From NCBI GenBank assembly GCA_951394405.1, contig OX596339.1, forward strand, positions 372,001 to 436,000: 64,000 bases of DNA, in the 5' to 3' direction. The stretch comes from Coprinellus micaceus (taxonomy: Eukaryota; Basidiomycota; Agaricomycetes; Agaricales; Psathyrellaceae). The translations under genes and the position numbers were made by a program. Positions 1 to 10,292 of the stretch are shown in pieces (the first letter of the stretch is position 1; each line of letters opens with the position of its first letter). The notes under the pieces were generated by a model that saw only the letters and a list, made by a program, of their open reading frames with translations, had not been told where the DNA came from and made no database searches.

Positions 1-1491
1 ACTTGGGAACTAGTCGAACTACCAGAGGGACGAAAGGTTGTCGGATCACGATGGGTCTTCCTCATCAAACGAAAGGCAGATGGCACAATCGACCGCTACA
101 AGGCTCGACTTGTCGCCAAGGGATACTCCCAAATGCCTGGAGTAGACTACGATCAGACATGGGCACCTGCATCTCGTCTCACATCAATCCGCGCAATCTT
201 CGCCCAAGCCGCCATGGAAGGACACTTCATCGAGACCATTGACGTCGACAATGCCTACCTCAACGGAACAATTGAGGAGAAATACGAAGTCTACATGGAG
301 CAGGCGCCAGGGTTTGAGATCAAGAATCCAGACTCAAAGGGACGGAGATGGGTGTGCCGGCTAAAGAAAGGTTTATATGGCTTGAAACAGAGCGGACGAC
401 TGTGGTACCAAAAGCTAGCATCAGAGCTTGAAGCGATCGGATTCACCCAAATAAAATCTGACCCAGCTATCTATGTCTGGGAGATGGATGGGACCCGTAT
501 TGTTGTACCAGTCTTCGTCGACGACATCACCATAACCTCGAAAAGCCAGGAGAAGATCCAATGGCTCAAGGACTCCCTTGCCAAGGTCTTCAAGATCAAG
601 GATCTCGGACCCACCTCGTACCTGCTTGGAATCAAGGTCGACTACGACCGTGAGAACCGAGTCATGCGCCTATCCCAGACTCAATACATCCTCGACATGC
701 TTGCGCGATTCAAGATGGAGGACTGCTACCCAGTAGGAACTCCAATGGATCCAGGAAGCGGTGCTACCCTCACCAAGTACATTCCAAACAAGGCTGACGA
801 CGAGATGATGAAGAACGTCCCATACATGAATGCCATCGGCGCCCTGATATACCTTATGATTGCGACACGCCCTGACATCGCCTACGCTGTTGCCAAACTA
901 GCCCAATACAACTCCAACCCCGGACCTATGCATTGGAAAGCAGTCAAACACCTATTCCGTTACCTCAAGGGAACCAAAGATCTGAAGCTCACCTATCGTA
1001 ACAATGGTAGCAAGATGTCTTCGGAACTCTTCCAAGCGTACAGCGATGCAGATCATGCTGGGTGCCTTGACACGCGACGATCCACATCTGGATTTGTCAT
1101 TAAAATGGGATCGGGAGCCGTTAGTTGGTCGGCAAAGAAGCAATCGACGGTGGCAGACTCCTCAACAGAGGCAGAGTACGTCTCTGCGTCGAGCGCTGGA
1201 AGGGACATCATCTGGATGCGCACACTCCTGAAGGAACTTGGTCACGACGTCTCTACTCCCTCACCACTCATGGTCGACAACCAATCCGCACTCAAGGTTC
1301 TCCGGAACCCAGAGCTCCACAGCCGAATGAAGCACATCGATATAAAGATGCATTGGATTCGGGATGCTATCAAGCGAGGCGACATTACTGTTCACTTTTT
1401 ATCTACTACCGATATGATCGCCGATATATTTACTAAACCTTTACCCAAACCTGCCATTGAACGTCATCGACTCGCTCTTGGACTCGAGTAA
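1..1491 (+). CDS. Ty1/copia retrotransposon Pol, C-terminal part (reverse transcriptase + RNase H), 5' truncated by window
   Basis: The frame is open from base 1, so integrase and the start lie left of the window. The N-terminal part reads as the usual copia reverse-transcriptase opening (WELVELPEGRKVVGSRW). The catalytic FVDD, equivalent of YVDD, is encoded near 514-525, after DVDNAYLNG near 238-264. RNase H follows with AYSDADHAG near 1036-1062, SSTEAEY near 1159-1179 and DNQSALKV near 1276-1299, and the protein ends in the typical FTKPLP tail near 1429-1446 before a TAA at 1489. No stop or frameshift is visible, so this part of the element is intact. It copies element RNA into DNA in virus-like particles in the cytoplasm. 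Codon use is clean and the polypurine tract and LTR follow at once. Confidence 0.95.
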   Translation, partial: TWELVELPEGRKVVGSRWVFLIKRKADGTIDRYKARLVAKGYSQMPGVDYDQTWAPASRLTSIRAIFAQAAMEGHFIETIDVDNAYLNGTIEEKYEVYMEQAPGFEIKNPDSKGRRWVCRLKKGLYGLKQSGRLWYQKLASELEAIGFTQIKSDPAIYVWEMDGTRIVVPVFVDDITITSKSQEKIQWLKDSLAKVFKIKDLGPTSYLLGIKVDYDRENRVMRLSQTQYILDMLARFKMEDCYPVGTPMDPGSGATLTKYIPNKADDEMMKNVPYMNAIGALIYLMIATRPDIAYAVAKLAQYNSNPGPMHWKAVKHLFRYLKGTKDLKLTYRNNGSKMSSELFQAYSDADHAGCLDTRRSTSGFVIKMGSGAVSWSAKKQSTVADSSTEAEYVSASSAGRDIIWMRTLLKELGHDVSTPSPLMVDNQSALKVLRNPELHSRMKHIDIKMHWIRDAIKRGDITVHFLSTTDMIADIFTKPLPKPAIERHRLALGLE

Positions 1492-1506
1492 ATACAGAGA
1501 CATTAC

Positions 1507-1518
1507 ATTGAGGGGGTG
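1507..1518 (+). other. Polypurine tract (plus-strand primer) of the copia element
   Basis: ATTGAGGGGGTG lies immediately before the LTR start TGTTGG. This is the position and composition expected for the copia plus-strand primer. Confidence 0.7.
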
Positions 1519-1855
1519 TGTTGGAAGACAATGCTCATGTCAACTCTATCTCTACAAAGAATACCTCTATTTCAAACGTTTTACTTATCTTCTATTGTTC
1601 TACAGAGAACAACAACCACCTTGTATTATTCCCATTATACTCGCACTTATTGTTCTCTTATCTCCACCTTATCTCCATTCACTGCTATTGTTCTCTACTT
1701 ATGGAACGTCTATTGTTCTTTCTTATTGTTCCGCATATAGGTTATCTATTGTTCTCCACAGTATATAGTCCACACTGTAAGTGGGTGAGTCCCCATCGAA
1801 CTCTCCCCACTTACAGGTGCGTATCTTGTATACCCTACTTACTTTCAATCTAACA
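1519..1855 (+). repeat. 3' long terminal repeat of the copia element
   Basis: The segment starts TGTTGGA and ends TCTAACA, giving short imperfect inverted ends with TG..CA borders, directly after the polypurine tract. It is about 337 bp, AT-rich and rich in TATTGTTC-like repeats. The right border is ambiguous because a 23-bp string (1794-1816) recurs at 1854-1876, so a CA at 1794-1795 is an alternative end; the better inverted match favours 1855. The 5' LTR is outside the window, so LTR identity (insertion age) cannot be judged. Confidence 0.75.
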
Positions 1856-1896
1856 TCGAACTCTCCCCACTTACAGTGGGTCATACTTGCATCGTT

Positions 1897-2764
1897 TTAC
1901 ATACCGGCATAGTAATCTTCGGCGTCCGCGACACCATCGATGACCAGACGTTCGATCTTATCCTGTTGAACGTAGCGCGTTAAAGGGCACGACAGGATTG
2001 AATAAGAGTTCGACTGCTTACAGGGTACATGGCCGCAAACGTCGCCCCAAGAATGGTCCCGTATCTGTCGGAAGCGTGCATTAGCGACTGCATCGCTGCA
2101 ATAAAGTTGAAACTTACGAGAATCCCCAGTACTGGAGCTTCTCCTAGCCGTGGGCTTGGACGATGCGCAACATATCCGTGGTGCCATTCTCAGTGGCGAG
2201 ATGCTGTAAATAACCGTCATCACGACTCGAAGCAAGGCTCCCGAGCAGCTTCGACGGGGCCCACAACCGCTCAACACCGGAGACGACACCGTCTTCCACG
2301 ACACTGGTAGCGCTCCTGCTCCCGCATCGAGCAGAGCGCGTTCGACGTCCGCTTCGAAGAGGCTTCCAACAATATCGAATTGGGGTCCCAGGATTTCAGA
2401 CAGAACGGGCCCGACTGAGAGGATCATGCTGACCCCGCTGACACCTGGGTAGCCGGGGTTGAACAAGATTGGTCCACGGTAGCCATCCTGAGTCGTTGCT
2501 GGTTTGCGAATGAGGGCGATCGCTGCCTACCTTCCATCGGGGTTGGAGTAATCCAACGGGGTAATCTGGGGTTCAGTGTTAGCCCTTGCCTAAGGACTGG
2601 GAGAAAGAACTCACTCCGCCCCAAATTTCCGCCTCGGTTTGCGTGGCATTTGCGCGCCTTGCCAAGTCGCGGGATCCTGTGGGCCTTCCAGAGGCGAAGG
2701 GTATGTAAAGGAGAGATAAAGAAACGAATGACAGCAGCCTGGGGGTGGTGCTCATCGATGCCAT
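1897..2764 (-). pseudogene. Secreted tripeptidyl-aminopeptidase-like alpha/beta hydrolase (S33/TAP family), decayed and cut by the copia insertion
   Basis: The ATG at 2764 opens a signal-peptide-like start (MASMSTTPRLLSFVSLSLLY). After an intron come ITPLDYSNPDG, then an in-frame TAG at 2527-2529, then AAIALIRKPA, GYRGPILFNPG and SEILGPQFDIVG, all typical of TAP-like hydrolases. Further on are YGTILGATFAAMYP with the nucleophile region, a clean intron, and RLVIDGVADAEDYYAG. The family's GGPGGSG oxyanion loop reads GYPGVSG, the stretch between FDIVG and the nucleophile is out of frame in places, and the conserved cysteine-rich part before the PLDY motif is missing. After YYAG there is a GTATGT donor, and the LTR begins about 45 bp further on, so the 3' half probably lies beyond the retrotransposon to the left. 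The family releases tripeptides from polypeptides outside the cell; this copy is almost certainly dead. Confidence 0.7.
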
Positions 2765-4758
2765 GCTGGAGATGGGGGGATTGTAAGACTTAGTTTCCCT
2801 GTCCGCTGAATCGAGCCGCAGCGCGAGCTCACCGTCCCAGAGGGCTGTACACCATCCTTCCACTGAGCATCGCCAGACCAAGGGTCACAAAGGTCACACC
2901 TGCTCTCGCCAGCGGGGATCCCTGACCGTTTTGCCGTCGACGGAATGTGGACGTGATGGTGGCAAACTATCTCGCACGCTAATCACCATTGAGTGAGGGT
3001 CGTGGACAACCAAAATGAGCTGCGGGGACTGCACTTTCTGAGATCGTCGGCCCCCAACGAGCGGCTGTGAGCTGGCTCCGCAGGATTGGGGATGCGGAAG
3101 TTCGGGCAGGGCTCGGGCTCGGGCATATAGAGATCTCGACCGAGGTTGGAGGTTGCCGAGGGTAGAAATATTATGTTCGGCAGGGGATACCAAGGATGAT
3201 GCAACTTCCCAGCCAGCGATCCGTCGCTTCAGATGACCGCAGCTGACCGCAGATCGTGAAGGACAACGGGTCGAGTACAGAGAGTTTGACGCCTGGCAAG
3301 GCTTGGGCTGGGACCTGATCCATTGAAAGGGCAGGGCGTTCTTGGGGCGTTCAACGTTGTTCGACGATGATGTTGGAGAAGGAACACAAAAGCCTCCGTT
3401 CGTCAGTAATACGCCCGGAGCCCCAAAGGCCACCAACAGTTAGTGACGGCCGGTAATGTTCGGTGCGCATTGGCGACCAGGAGCGACAAGTATCGGCGCT
3501 CGTTGGCGATTATCAGCGCCCACCTCCGTCAAGCACTAACACTCACCGTCGATCGGAAACAAATCGAGCAAGTACCGAGAGTCACCGACCATTGGCGAAC
3601 GTCGGTGAACCGCCCACTCACCGTCAATCGGAAATGGATCGAGCAAGCACCGAGGGTCACTGACCATTGGCGTCCAGCTTCGTTCCTGGCAATTCAATGA
3701 GTGTAAGTGCATGCCAACGATCACCCACCTCGGCCATGCCTCGGTAGATTGTGTGATGTTCGCCGCCGTCACGTTCCCGCCGCTCCCATTTTGGGCAACG
3801 GGCGCTTAGCGGCCATCAACACGACCGAGCGAAGATTCAACTGTGTCTCCCAAGCCAGGCGTACTTGAAGCGCGAGCCCAGTTTTTTTTTCGACACTTGT
3901 TCATATAGAGTACGGCTTTCCTTGCAATAGAGAGAATACGAACGTCTTTGCGATTAGCTGTGCGCGCGCAAACACGAGGTCAACTCGATCGGCGGCTGGA
4001 CTAAATAACCCTCCCAAAATAGGTGCTTGTCCCCAAATGGCACTGGATGGAATCCTTGATGTAATCCTTGTGTGTTTCATGAAACAGAGTGCACAATGGA
4101 ACCCATGAGGGCCGCTGGGGAAAGGGGAGTCATTCCGAGCTGAGTTCGAACATTGAACCAGAAGTAGCTTCCTTGCCCAGCATCCCTTCGTCCGTTCTAT
4201 GACATACCCGCCAACCAACCCATCTCTCGCCGCATTATGGCACGGGCGTCCGACGTTTCTTGGCTCCGTGCAAGGAGCTGCTACAGAGGACGCTTGTAGA
4301 TGCGTTGTGAAACTCTTTCCAGCATCCGTGACAGTGCACACGATGCCATGCTCGCTGTGTCTGCGGAGAGCTGAAGTTGCAAGTTGAGCAACCCGACCCA
4401 TACCCAATCCTCCTGGAGTGCCGGGTTTTCGAGCCATCGCGTTGCGAAGAGCTGGGGCTGTGATACACTTCGCAAAGTAAAAGGCAATATCAGTGAGTTT
4501 GAGACGTGAAGCTGTGGGACATTTGAACCCGAGTGGAGTGTGTAAGCGCGGCGGCCAATGTTGCCAACTTACAAGCGGCTTTCGTGGGGCTGAGGAACAG
4601 TATGCAAGCCCCTCAATGGGAAGTCGGCGAGCACGATAGGTGATGTCGTTAGCTCCTGACTGTGTCCTTTTGGCAACCATGCTTCCAAGGACGGATAAAA
4701 TCCTCCCTTTGCTCTCATCTACGCCGATGTGCGCTTGAGAAGTTTCAGGTCAGATATT
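2765..4758. other. Gene-poor stretch with one unsupported long ORF
   Basis: Apart from the repeats at 3443-3668, I see no recognisable gene. A 259-codon frame on the minus strand (3901-4680) is open, but it has no familiar motif, signal peptide or intron context, and its cysteine and arginine scatter looks random. A poly-T run lies near 3884-3892. Confidence 0.4.
3443..3668. repeat. Imperfect ~75-bp tandem repeat and short TCACCGA/TTGGCGA motifs
   Basis: Two adjacent units share ACTCACCGTCRATCGGAAA, then ATCGAGCAAG, then GACCATTGGCG, with period about 75 bp (near 3540 and 3615). The same vocabulary (TCACCGA, TCGGTGA, TTGGCGAT) recurs in degenerate form at 10.4-11.34 kb, on the other side of the SAP/CxC5-CxC6 gene pair, so these may be subterminal repeats of one element. 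Confidence 0.5.
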
Positions 4759-5363
4759 ATGAGCCACGCAAGTGGGGGATCCATCGGGAGGGAGCTCGAA
4801 GGAGAGGAGTTTGGCGAAATCACTGCAAGGGAGATTGAGGAGCTGTACGAGCGCGAGCCCATCTTCGGCAAGATCTTCCGCGGGATCAAGCGCGTCGGAG
4901 GTTCGCTCCTAGGCCGTGATATCGATACCCAAGAGTTCGCTCAAGTCGCTGGGTGTGGCTTCGAAGACCTTTCTGACGAGATATACGAGCGGGAATTGAG
5001 CTCGATCGACGACCTCGAAGCCCGGGAACCCTTTTTCTGGTACGATCCAATCCTTCTCGACCACATCGTGCATACTGACTACTTCCAGGCTCGCAGCCAA
5101 GGCGCTGAGTAAAGTCGTCCGCCATAAGCGCTCCCTTGAAGACCTTGACAATTACCTGGAAGCCCGCTACTTTGACGATGCAGATTATCTGGAGGCTCGA
5201 TACTCCGACGAGGATTTCCTGCAAGCGAGGACCAGGCTCCGAGGACTCTTGGGTCCGCTGAACCGCCCCTTCGGTTGGCGTGGTATCAAACCGTGAGTAC
5301 TGGCTCAAGCCTGCTGCTGCTAGCGAAATGTGTTCTGACGTGCTATCCTTCAAATAGGCTTAG
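4759..5363 (+). CDS. Small acidic protein with repeated Y-L-E-A-R-like motifs (unrecognised)
   Basis: The first in-frame ATG is at 4759. Exon 1 runs to 5039; a 49-nt intron (5040-5088, CTGAC branch) restores the frame; exon 2 is 5089-5293. The protein is rich in Glu, Asp and Arg and carries recurring short units: ELYERE, EIYERE, DDLEARE, NYLEARY, DYLEARY, DFLQAR. There is no signal peptide or membrane segment. After the donor at 5294 the obvious acceptor (5357) gives a stop at once (ends GIKPA), yet one base over the next stretch reads SYFEDIDELD, clearly the same repeat style. Either the gene has a recent frameshift or the final acceptor is different. I do not recognise a family; the repeats suggest a charged helical, low-complexity protein. 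Confidence 0.5.
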
Positions 5364-5794
5364 GAGGACTGGCGTATCCCGCAGGTCCTATTTTGAGGAC
5401 ATCGATGAGCTGGATTGAGGTGCATAACCCTGCTGAAGATTCCGATGCTCGCCTAGTTCAGAGTATGGAAAATGAAGCGGTGTGAGCCAACTGTATAGTG
5501 GGACAGGGGACGGCACTCACCATGTCATCCACCTCTCGTGCCCCTAGGAATACAGCAGAGAGGTGTGAAGTCTGGCGGTTGTTTAGGATAACTTGCGGCG
5601 GGTCTTGCACGTTGAGCCATGGACGTGGTGCTCAGGTGCAATTTATCGGGTACGATTGAACAAATGGTAAATTCCAAGCAGCTCTCCACAAAGAATTGAG
5701 CACACAATATGTCACTTCTAAAAGAGCACTTTCACTATTCATGCTGATTAAATACTACAGTAACACGGCCAACGCACAACGTCAGACCACAACC
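5364..5794. other. Intergenic stretch
   Basis: I see no gene or clear signal. It separates the converging 3' ends of the acidic-repeat gene and the CxC5/CxC6-KDZ gene. Confidence 0.4.
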
Positions 5795-8117
5795 CTACGA
5801 CCCTAGGACATCGTTCCAGAAGTCCTCCGACAGTTGTCCATTGTTCCTTTTAATACGGAGACCCACAGACTCGCCGTAAAGCAGCAACAAGACATGGATG
5901 AAAAAATCAAAGGTGACGTCCGACATCTGTCTGAGTTGTGCCTCGTACCTTGTGATCCACGAATTCAGCTGTTCAGCAGTCTCTGTGTTGAAGGCACGGG
6001 TAGCGTGGACCCTTCCAGTAGAATCAGCCTGTCCCACGATGAGATCGGGCTGTGAGCCATCGGCTGGTGCAGGGTTGCACCAGAGTCAACACAAGGCATC
6101 CGTTGCCCGGTGCCCAATGTAATGCCAAGCATCAACGATGAACTTTGTTGATGCGAGCCAAGGGCTGTCCGCGTCTTGGGTGACAATATGCCGCAAAAGA
6201 TCGCATGCGTCGTCATAAGCAAGGTAGCTGGGTCGCATTTCCCCTTTCCCCTCTGTGACCGGTGTGCCCACGCTTTGATCAGTTCGGTCGGACGCGCACA
6301 AAATAGTATCAGCACTCACCCCATATCCTCTCGAGTATAGCAAAGACTTGTGGGGAGCTCTCTGCACGGTAACACTTGCCCCACCCTATGGGAGTACCAC
6401 ATGCCCACTGAACTGTCTGAATACAGTAGACTGTGTGTGCTCGGAAGGTATGCACAATGTCGTTCCCCGGGACACCATTAAGAGAAGGGAGGCCAGCTTC
6501 AATGTGCAGGATTGGCCGTGGTTGGTTCTGGGCTGCTTCAGGATTCGCATTCTGGTTCTCTGTGCGAGCCCCTTGCCTTCTGAGGACTCGTCGAATGCCT
6601 GGAAACGTTAAGCGCTTGAACCGTGCCTGATATGCCATGTACCACTGCCTATGATCAGGATCATCGCAGGTGAGGGCTCCAGGTGGCAAAACATTCCTTC
6701 CACAGGGAACTATGCCACAAATAGACTGTAGTGCTGAGTGGGTGCGGCAGAAACGACCATTTTTATAGTTCTGAAGGGGGAGGTTGCATGTGTTGAGTGC
6801 GCATATCTGAAATTGGATAAATGAGACTTGGTTCCACGAAGAAATCATACATGATAGTAGCGTACCCTATGGCCTACGTTTTTACCATCCATGACAGCAA
6901 GCCGAACGTAACCACGAGGGGAACCTTCTTGGGGCATGTCTTGCTGCAGAGGATTCGCCGCCGCTTCAGGAGCATGGGCCGGGGGGGCCAAGTTGTCGTT
7001 CTATCAATGTTTGATTCAGATAAGCTTTTCCGTACTCGAGATTCACGGGTATAAATGTTATACTCACAGGCCCAGGAGCACCCTCAAGCTGTTCAACATC
7101 AACATCTGCCACACCCAGCGCGTTTCCAGAGAGCTCGATTCCTTCCTCCACCAGATCGCTTCGATAGCGCTTCCTGTGTGTGCATTCGGTACATGCATGA
7201 TGCATCGCAAACGGGAACACCCCTCCATCCTTCCCAATTGCTTCCCGGATGCACGCAGAAAAGTCGTCTGCATTGAGGTTCGCTTCGCAAGTGAATTCGT
7301 CCGCAATCCCATGTGCTAGAAGGAGCCTTCGTGCGAAGTGTTCGATGAAGAGTCGCTTTGATTGGCGCACGGTGACCGCTGGCTTTGCGGACGTGGTCTC
7401 ATTCAACCAGTCGGCAAAGTTTGACCATCCAGCATGAAATCGTACCACTGCGTTCTCTTGAGCGATGGCTATCTTTCGATGCATCCAAACACCATGTTTG
7501 GAGACACGGATGAAGGTGCAGTTGGGCTCTAGCTGTTGCGAGCGCTTATTTCGTGATCCAGGGAACGTGATGCGATCCGGGTAATAATCTGATTGGCAGA
7601 CGATGCACCGTGCAGCATATAAGTGAGCGTCCCTCCAACGAAAGTGTTCGTCCAGGAGTCTGACAATTCGAGGCTTTTCCTGCTTCCTGAGGGCGACATT
7701 TCCGTGGGTGGGGTCGCATCTGCAGCAGTTTACTCTGCTTGAGACCAGGATTACCGGTGGTAGGGGGAATAGCGAGGTTGTGGTGAGGCTGATCCCAAGG
7801 AGCTCAAACAGGCCATCCAGATCGGACAGTAGATGCGAAGTGATAAGCTTTCGGGTCAGCATTGATCCACCAAGGTAGAATCGTTCTCCGGCAGGCGCTC
7901 CAGATGAGAAGATGGTATTGAAATACTGGGATGCCGCCTTGAGCCACGCAGTATTGCTTGGTTGGTGTGGTTGCCTTCGTTGGTTATAATGGAGCTGAAG
8001 TAAGGGTATAATCGCAATAAGCAGTGAGAGAGCAATGAAGACGTCGTTTAGAGGGAGGGAGACTGGGAAAAATGCCTCCAGAATGAGGCGAAAGTCTTGA
8101 ACCGAAGCGGTGCTCAT
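5795..8117 (-). CDS. CxC5/CxC6 cysteine-cluster protein with KDZ transposase-like C-terminus; one in-frame TGA
   Basis: Four exons join in frame: 8117-7068, 7000-6866, 6806-6320 and 6252-5795. Exon 1 carries a hydrophobic N-terminal stretch and the CxC5-type cluster (CCRCD, then AARCIVCQSDYY, then HGVWMHR and FHAGWSNFADWL). Exons 2-3 carry the CxC6-type cluster (VMDGKNVGHR, ICALNTCNLPL, NGRFCRTH, CGIVPCG, LTCDDPDH). The last exon has KDZ-like KFIVDAWHYIGHRATD, CNPAPADGS and RAFNTETAEQLNSW. Between the last of these blocks an in-frame TGA lies at 6086-6088, where relatives as I recall them usually have an Arg-type codon (CGA to TGA would do it); all frames are otherwise open. Such proteins belong to KDZ DNA transposons of fungi. 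It is either a freshly inactivated gene or a read error. It sits just 3' of the SAP gene on the same strand, 151 bp away. Confidence 0.8.
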
Positions 8118-8268
8118 GATGGGAATGAAGAGAGGGCAATTGCCGCACTGAACATAAAGGGTATCTTTTCGTCATCTTTCGTCGGTCACTCATGATAACA
8201 AATGGGTGAATTGAAGGGCGAAATTGGAATAAAATATTTGTTAGAAGAACGAAGATGAAAAGAGTACA

Positions 8269-10292
8269 CTAATCCGATTCGGAAGATTCAGAATTATCAA
8301 GGTTGTCACTACTGGCGGCCTTCTTCTTCCCCTTCTTCGAAGCCTTTACTTTAGACTCACCCTCTGAGTCATCCTCATCACGGCGACACCTCTTTTTGTC
8401 CAATCGCTTCCTCTCAGCATGCCTATTTCCATCCTCGTCACTGGATCCAACGTAAATCGGCTTGGGCTTGGACGCGCTAGTGGTCACGTTGCCACCCCTC
8501 TTCTTGACGTAGGCTTTGAAATCAGCGACGGTCATCTTCTCGAAGCGCTCACGATATTTGCTTGTCTCAGGATTATGTGCCCAGTCGTAAGCCTTTTCAA
8601 CAGGTCTGAGGGCACTGTCAGAGAGCAGGCTAGTGTCGTCCCTGGTTTGGGTGGGCTTCATACGAAGTGCAGCCAGAAGGTCTAACTTCGTAAATTCAAC
8701 CCTTGCAAACTGACCATACTGATCTACGGTTCAATGGTCAGGTTGAGGTCTCTGATAAGGGAAGGAAATCATGCTCACTGTACGGCGGAACCTGGTAGCC
8801 TGCCTTACTGTTAGGCCTAACCCAACTATGGACATGTCCCAGGGCTCGGTTGAGAAGATTATACCGAGCGAGAACAATAGGCATTGCAGTCGCACGGCGT
8901 GCAGGCAAATCTTCAAGGCTGACCTTGAGCTCACCACGGAGAAATTTGAAAAACCCCACGGCAGGTTCCTTCCCTTGGTCCGTAGCGGCGACGTCAGCTT
9001 CCCGCTGCGCTGCCACCATCTCACGTGCCTGAAGCAGGGGGTATTCAGACTGAACCTCGGTTTTGACAGCAGGTGCCTAACACAAATTGAAGTGAGCCGA
9101 AGTCACTGAGTCGCACAACGAGAATTTGACTTACTGGGGGAGCGGGGGCAGATTCATCGGTACCCTTGTAGAACAACCGGCATGAAAATAGATCAGCCCC
9201 AAAGCTCTCGAGGGGGTACTGGTTCAGTCGCTCTACTCCAAGTGATTTTGGCTGGCGGCTAGGGTCTAGCACGTCTTGAACGTACCCTAGACCAGAGTGG
9301 CTATCGGGGTCAGCCACCCCTCGGCGGTACAGACGAGCATTAGAGTCTGAATTACTGTATCAGCTGCGAGCGGGGAAGAACAGGGAGTGCCGCAAGCACA
9401 CTCACTCTTAATGGGGCTCAGGGCACCGATGTCTTGTGCAAATGCACCGGGTAAGAGATCGGTGAGGCGGGCGGTGAACTGTGGTCTGCCATCAATACTG
9501 CCCTGTCCAACGTAAACGGGAATCCCAGTAACGTGAGCCTCCCGGGCAGGCTCTTGGCGATTGGACTCGTGCTCGAACACCACCATGACTACGAAAACCT
9601 CGGGTCAGAACAGTGTGTCAGGGACTCAGGGAGAAATACTCGGATGCTGACTTGTGGAGCCCTTGATGACTGCGGGCCTGAGTGTTGCATCGTCACCCTC
9701 CTCCTGTTCAGAAAGGGGGGACGACAGTGTACTGGGATCCTTATCCACGCTCGAACTATGGTCGTCGTCATCGGAAGAATGGCCTAGAATCTCGGTTTAA
9801 AAATATACGGTGAGGAATGGAGAGGGCTGCTCACCCTCGAGTTTTGAACCCCTATCTTTCTCATCCAACCCCTGTTGCAGCAGCGTGAACCTCGCCCCTG
9901 CGTCAACTGTATATCCTCCATCTAATAACTTCTTATGGGCACTAGGTAGGAATATAAACATGAGTTGAGTTCCCACATGAAACCTTCTGTATCGGTACTC
10001 ACCTGGTAGGACTCCCCGGTGCATCCTTCGCTGCAGCTGCATCCTCCCCAGCCTTATCTCCACTGTTCTTCCCTGCTGCCTTGGTTGGGTTGTTGGCTCT
10101 CCCGCTGTACAGACCTTGGAAGCGAGGAGTCTGAGCCAAGTCAGGGTTGGCCTGGAGGTGCTTGGTGATACGACCTGTCAGCAACTTCTTGTTACCGGAG
10201 GTGTCAAGCTCGAGCGCCATGGCGATATCTTCAAGCTCAGCCTTCCTGGTATGAGAGCCGATGGGAGTAGTGAAGCGGGTTGTAGCAGACAT
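8269..10292 (-). CDS. SAP-domain nuclear protein, likely partner gene of the CxC5/CxC6-KDZ locus
   Basis: Seven exons keep one frame (10292-10003, 9941-9835, from 9783, then near 9582-9407, 9315-9136, 9072-8791 and 8727-8269). The N-terminus (residues about 15-50: KAELEDIAMALELD, then LLTGRITKHLQANPDL) is a SAP helix-extension-helix, a DNA-binding motif common in chromatin proteins. A Ser/Asp-rich linker, a conserved middle region (VFEHESNRQEPAREAHVTG, GRPQFTARLTDLLPG) and a C-terminal acidic/basic tail rich in Lys, Ser, Asp and Glu follow. That tail has the look of a nuclear localisation region. No stop or frameshift was found. It lies head-to-tail upstream of the CxC5/CxC6-KDZ gene, so it may be element-borne and help the transposase find DNA; that role is inference. 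Confidence 0.75.

Noticed and set aside
2487..2531. Reading the TAG of the TAP-like gene as part of an intron (GTAGGCAG..CGACTCAG)
   Set aside because: Splicing there leads into the wrong frame for GYRGPILFNPG, whereas the unspliced frame keeps the family motif with a single stop.
3901..4680. 259-codon minus-strand frame
   Set aside because: No domain, signal, intron context or homologue known to me; such lengths occur by chance in GC-rich fungal DNA.
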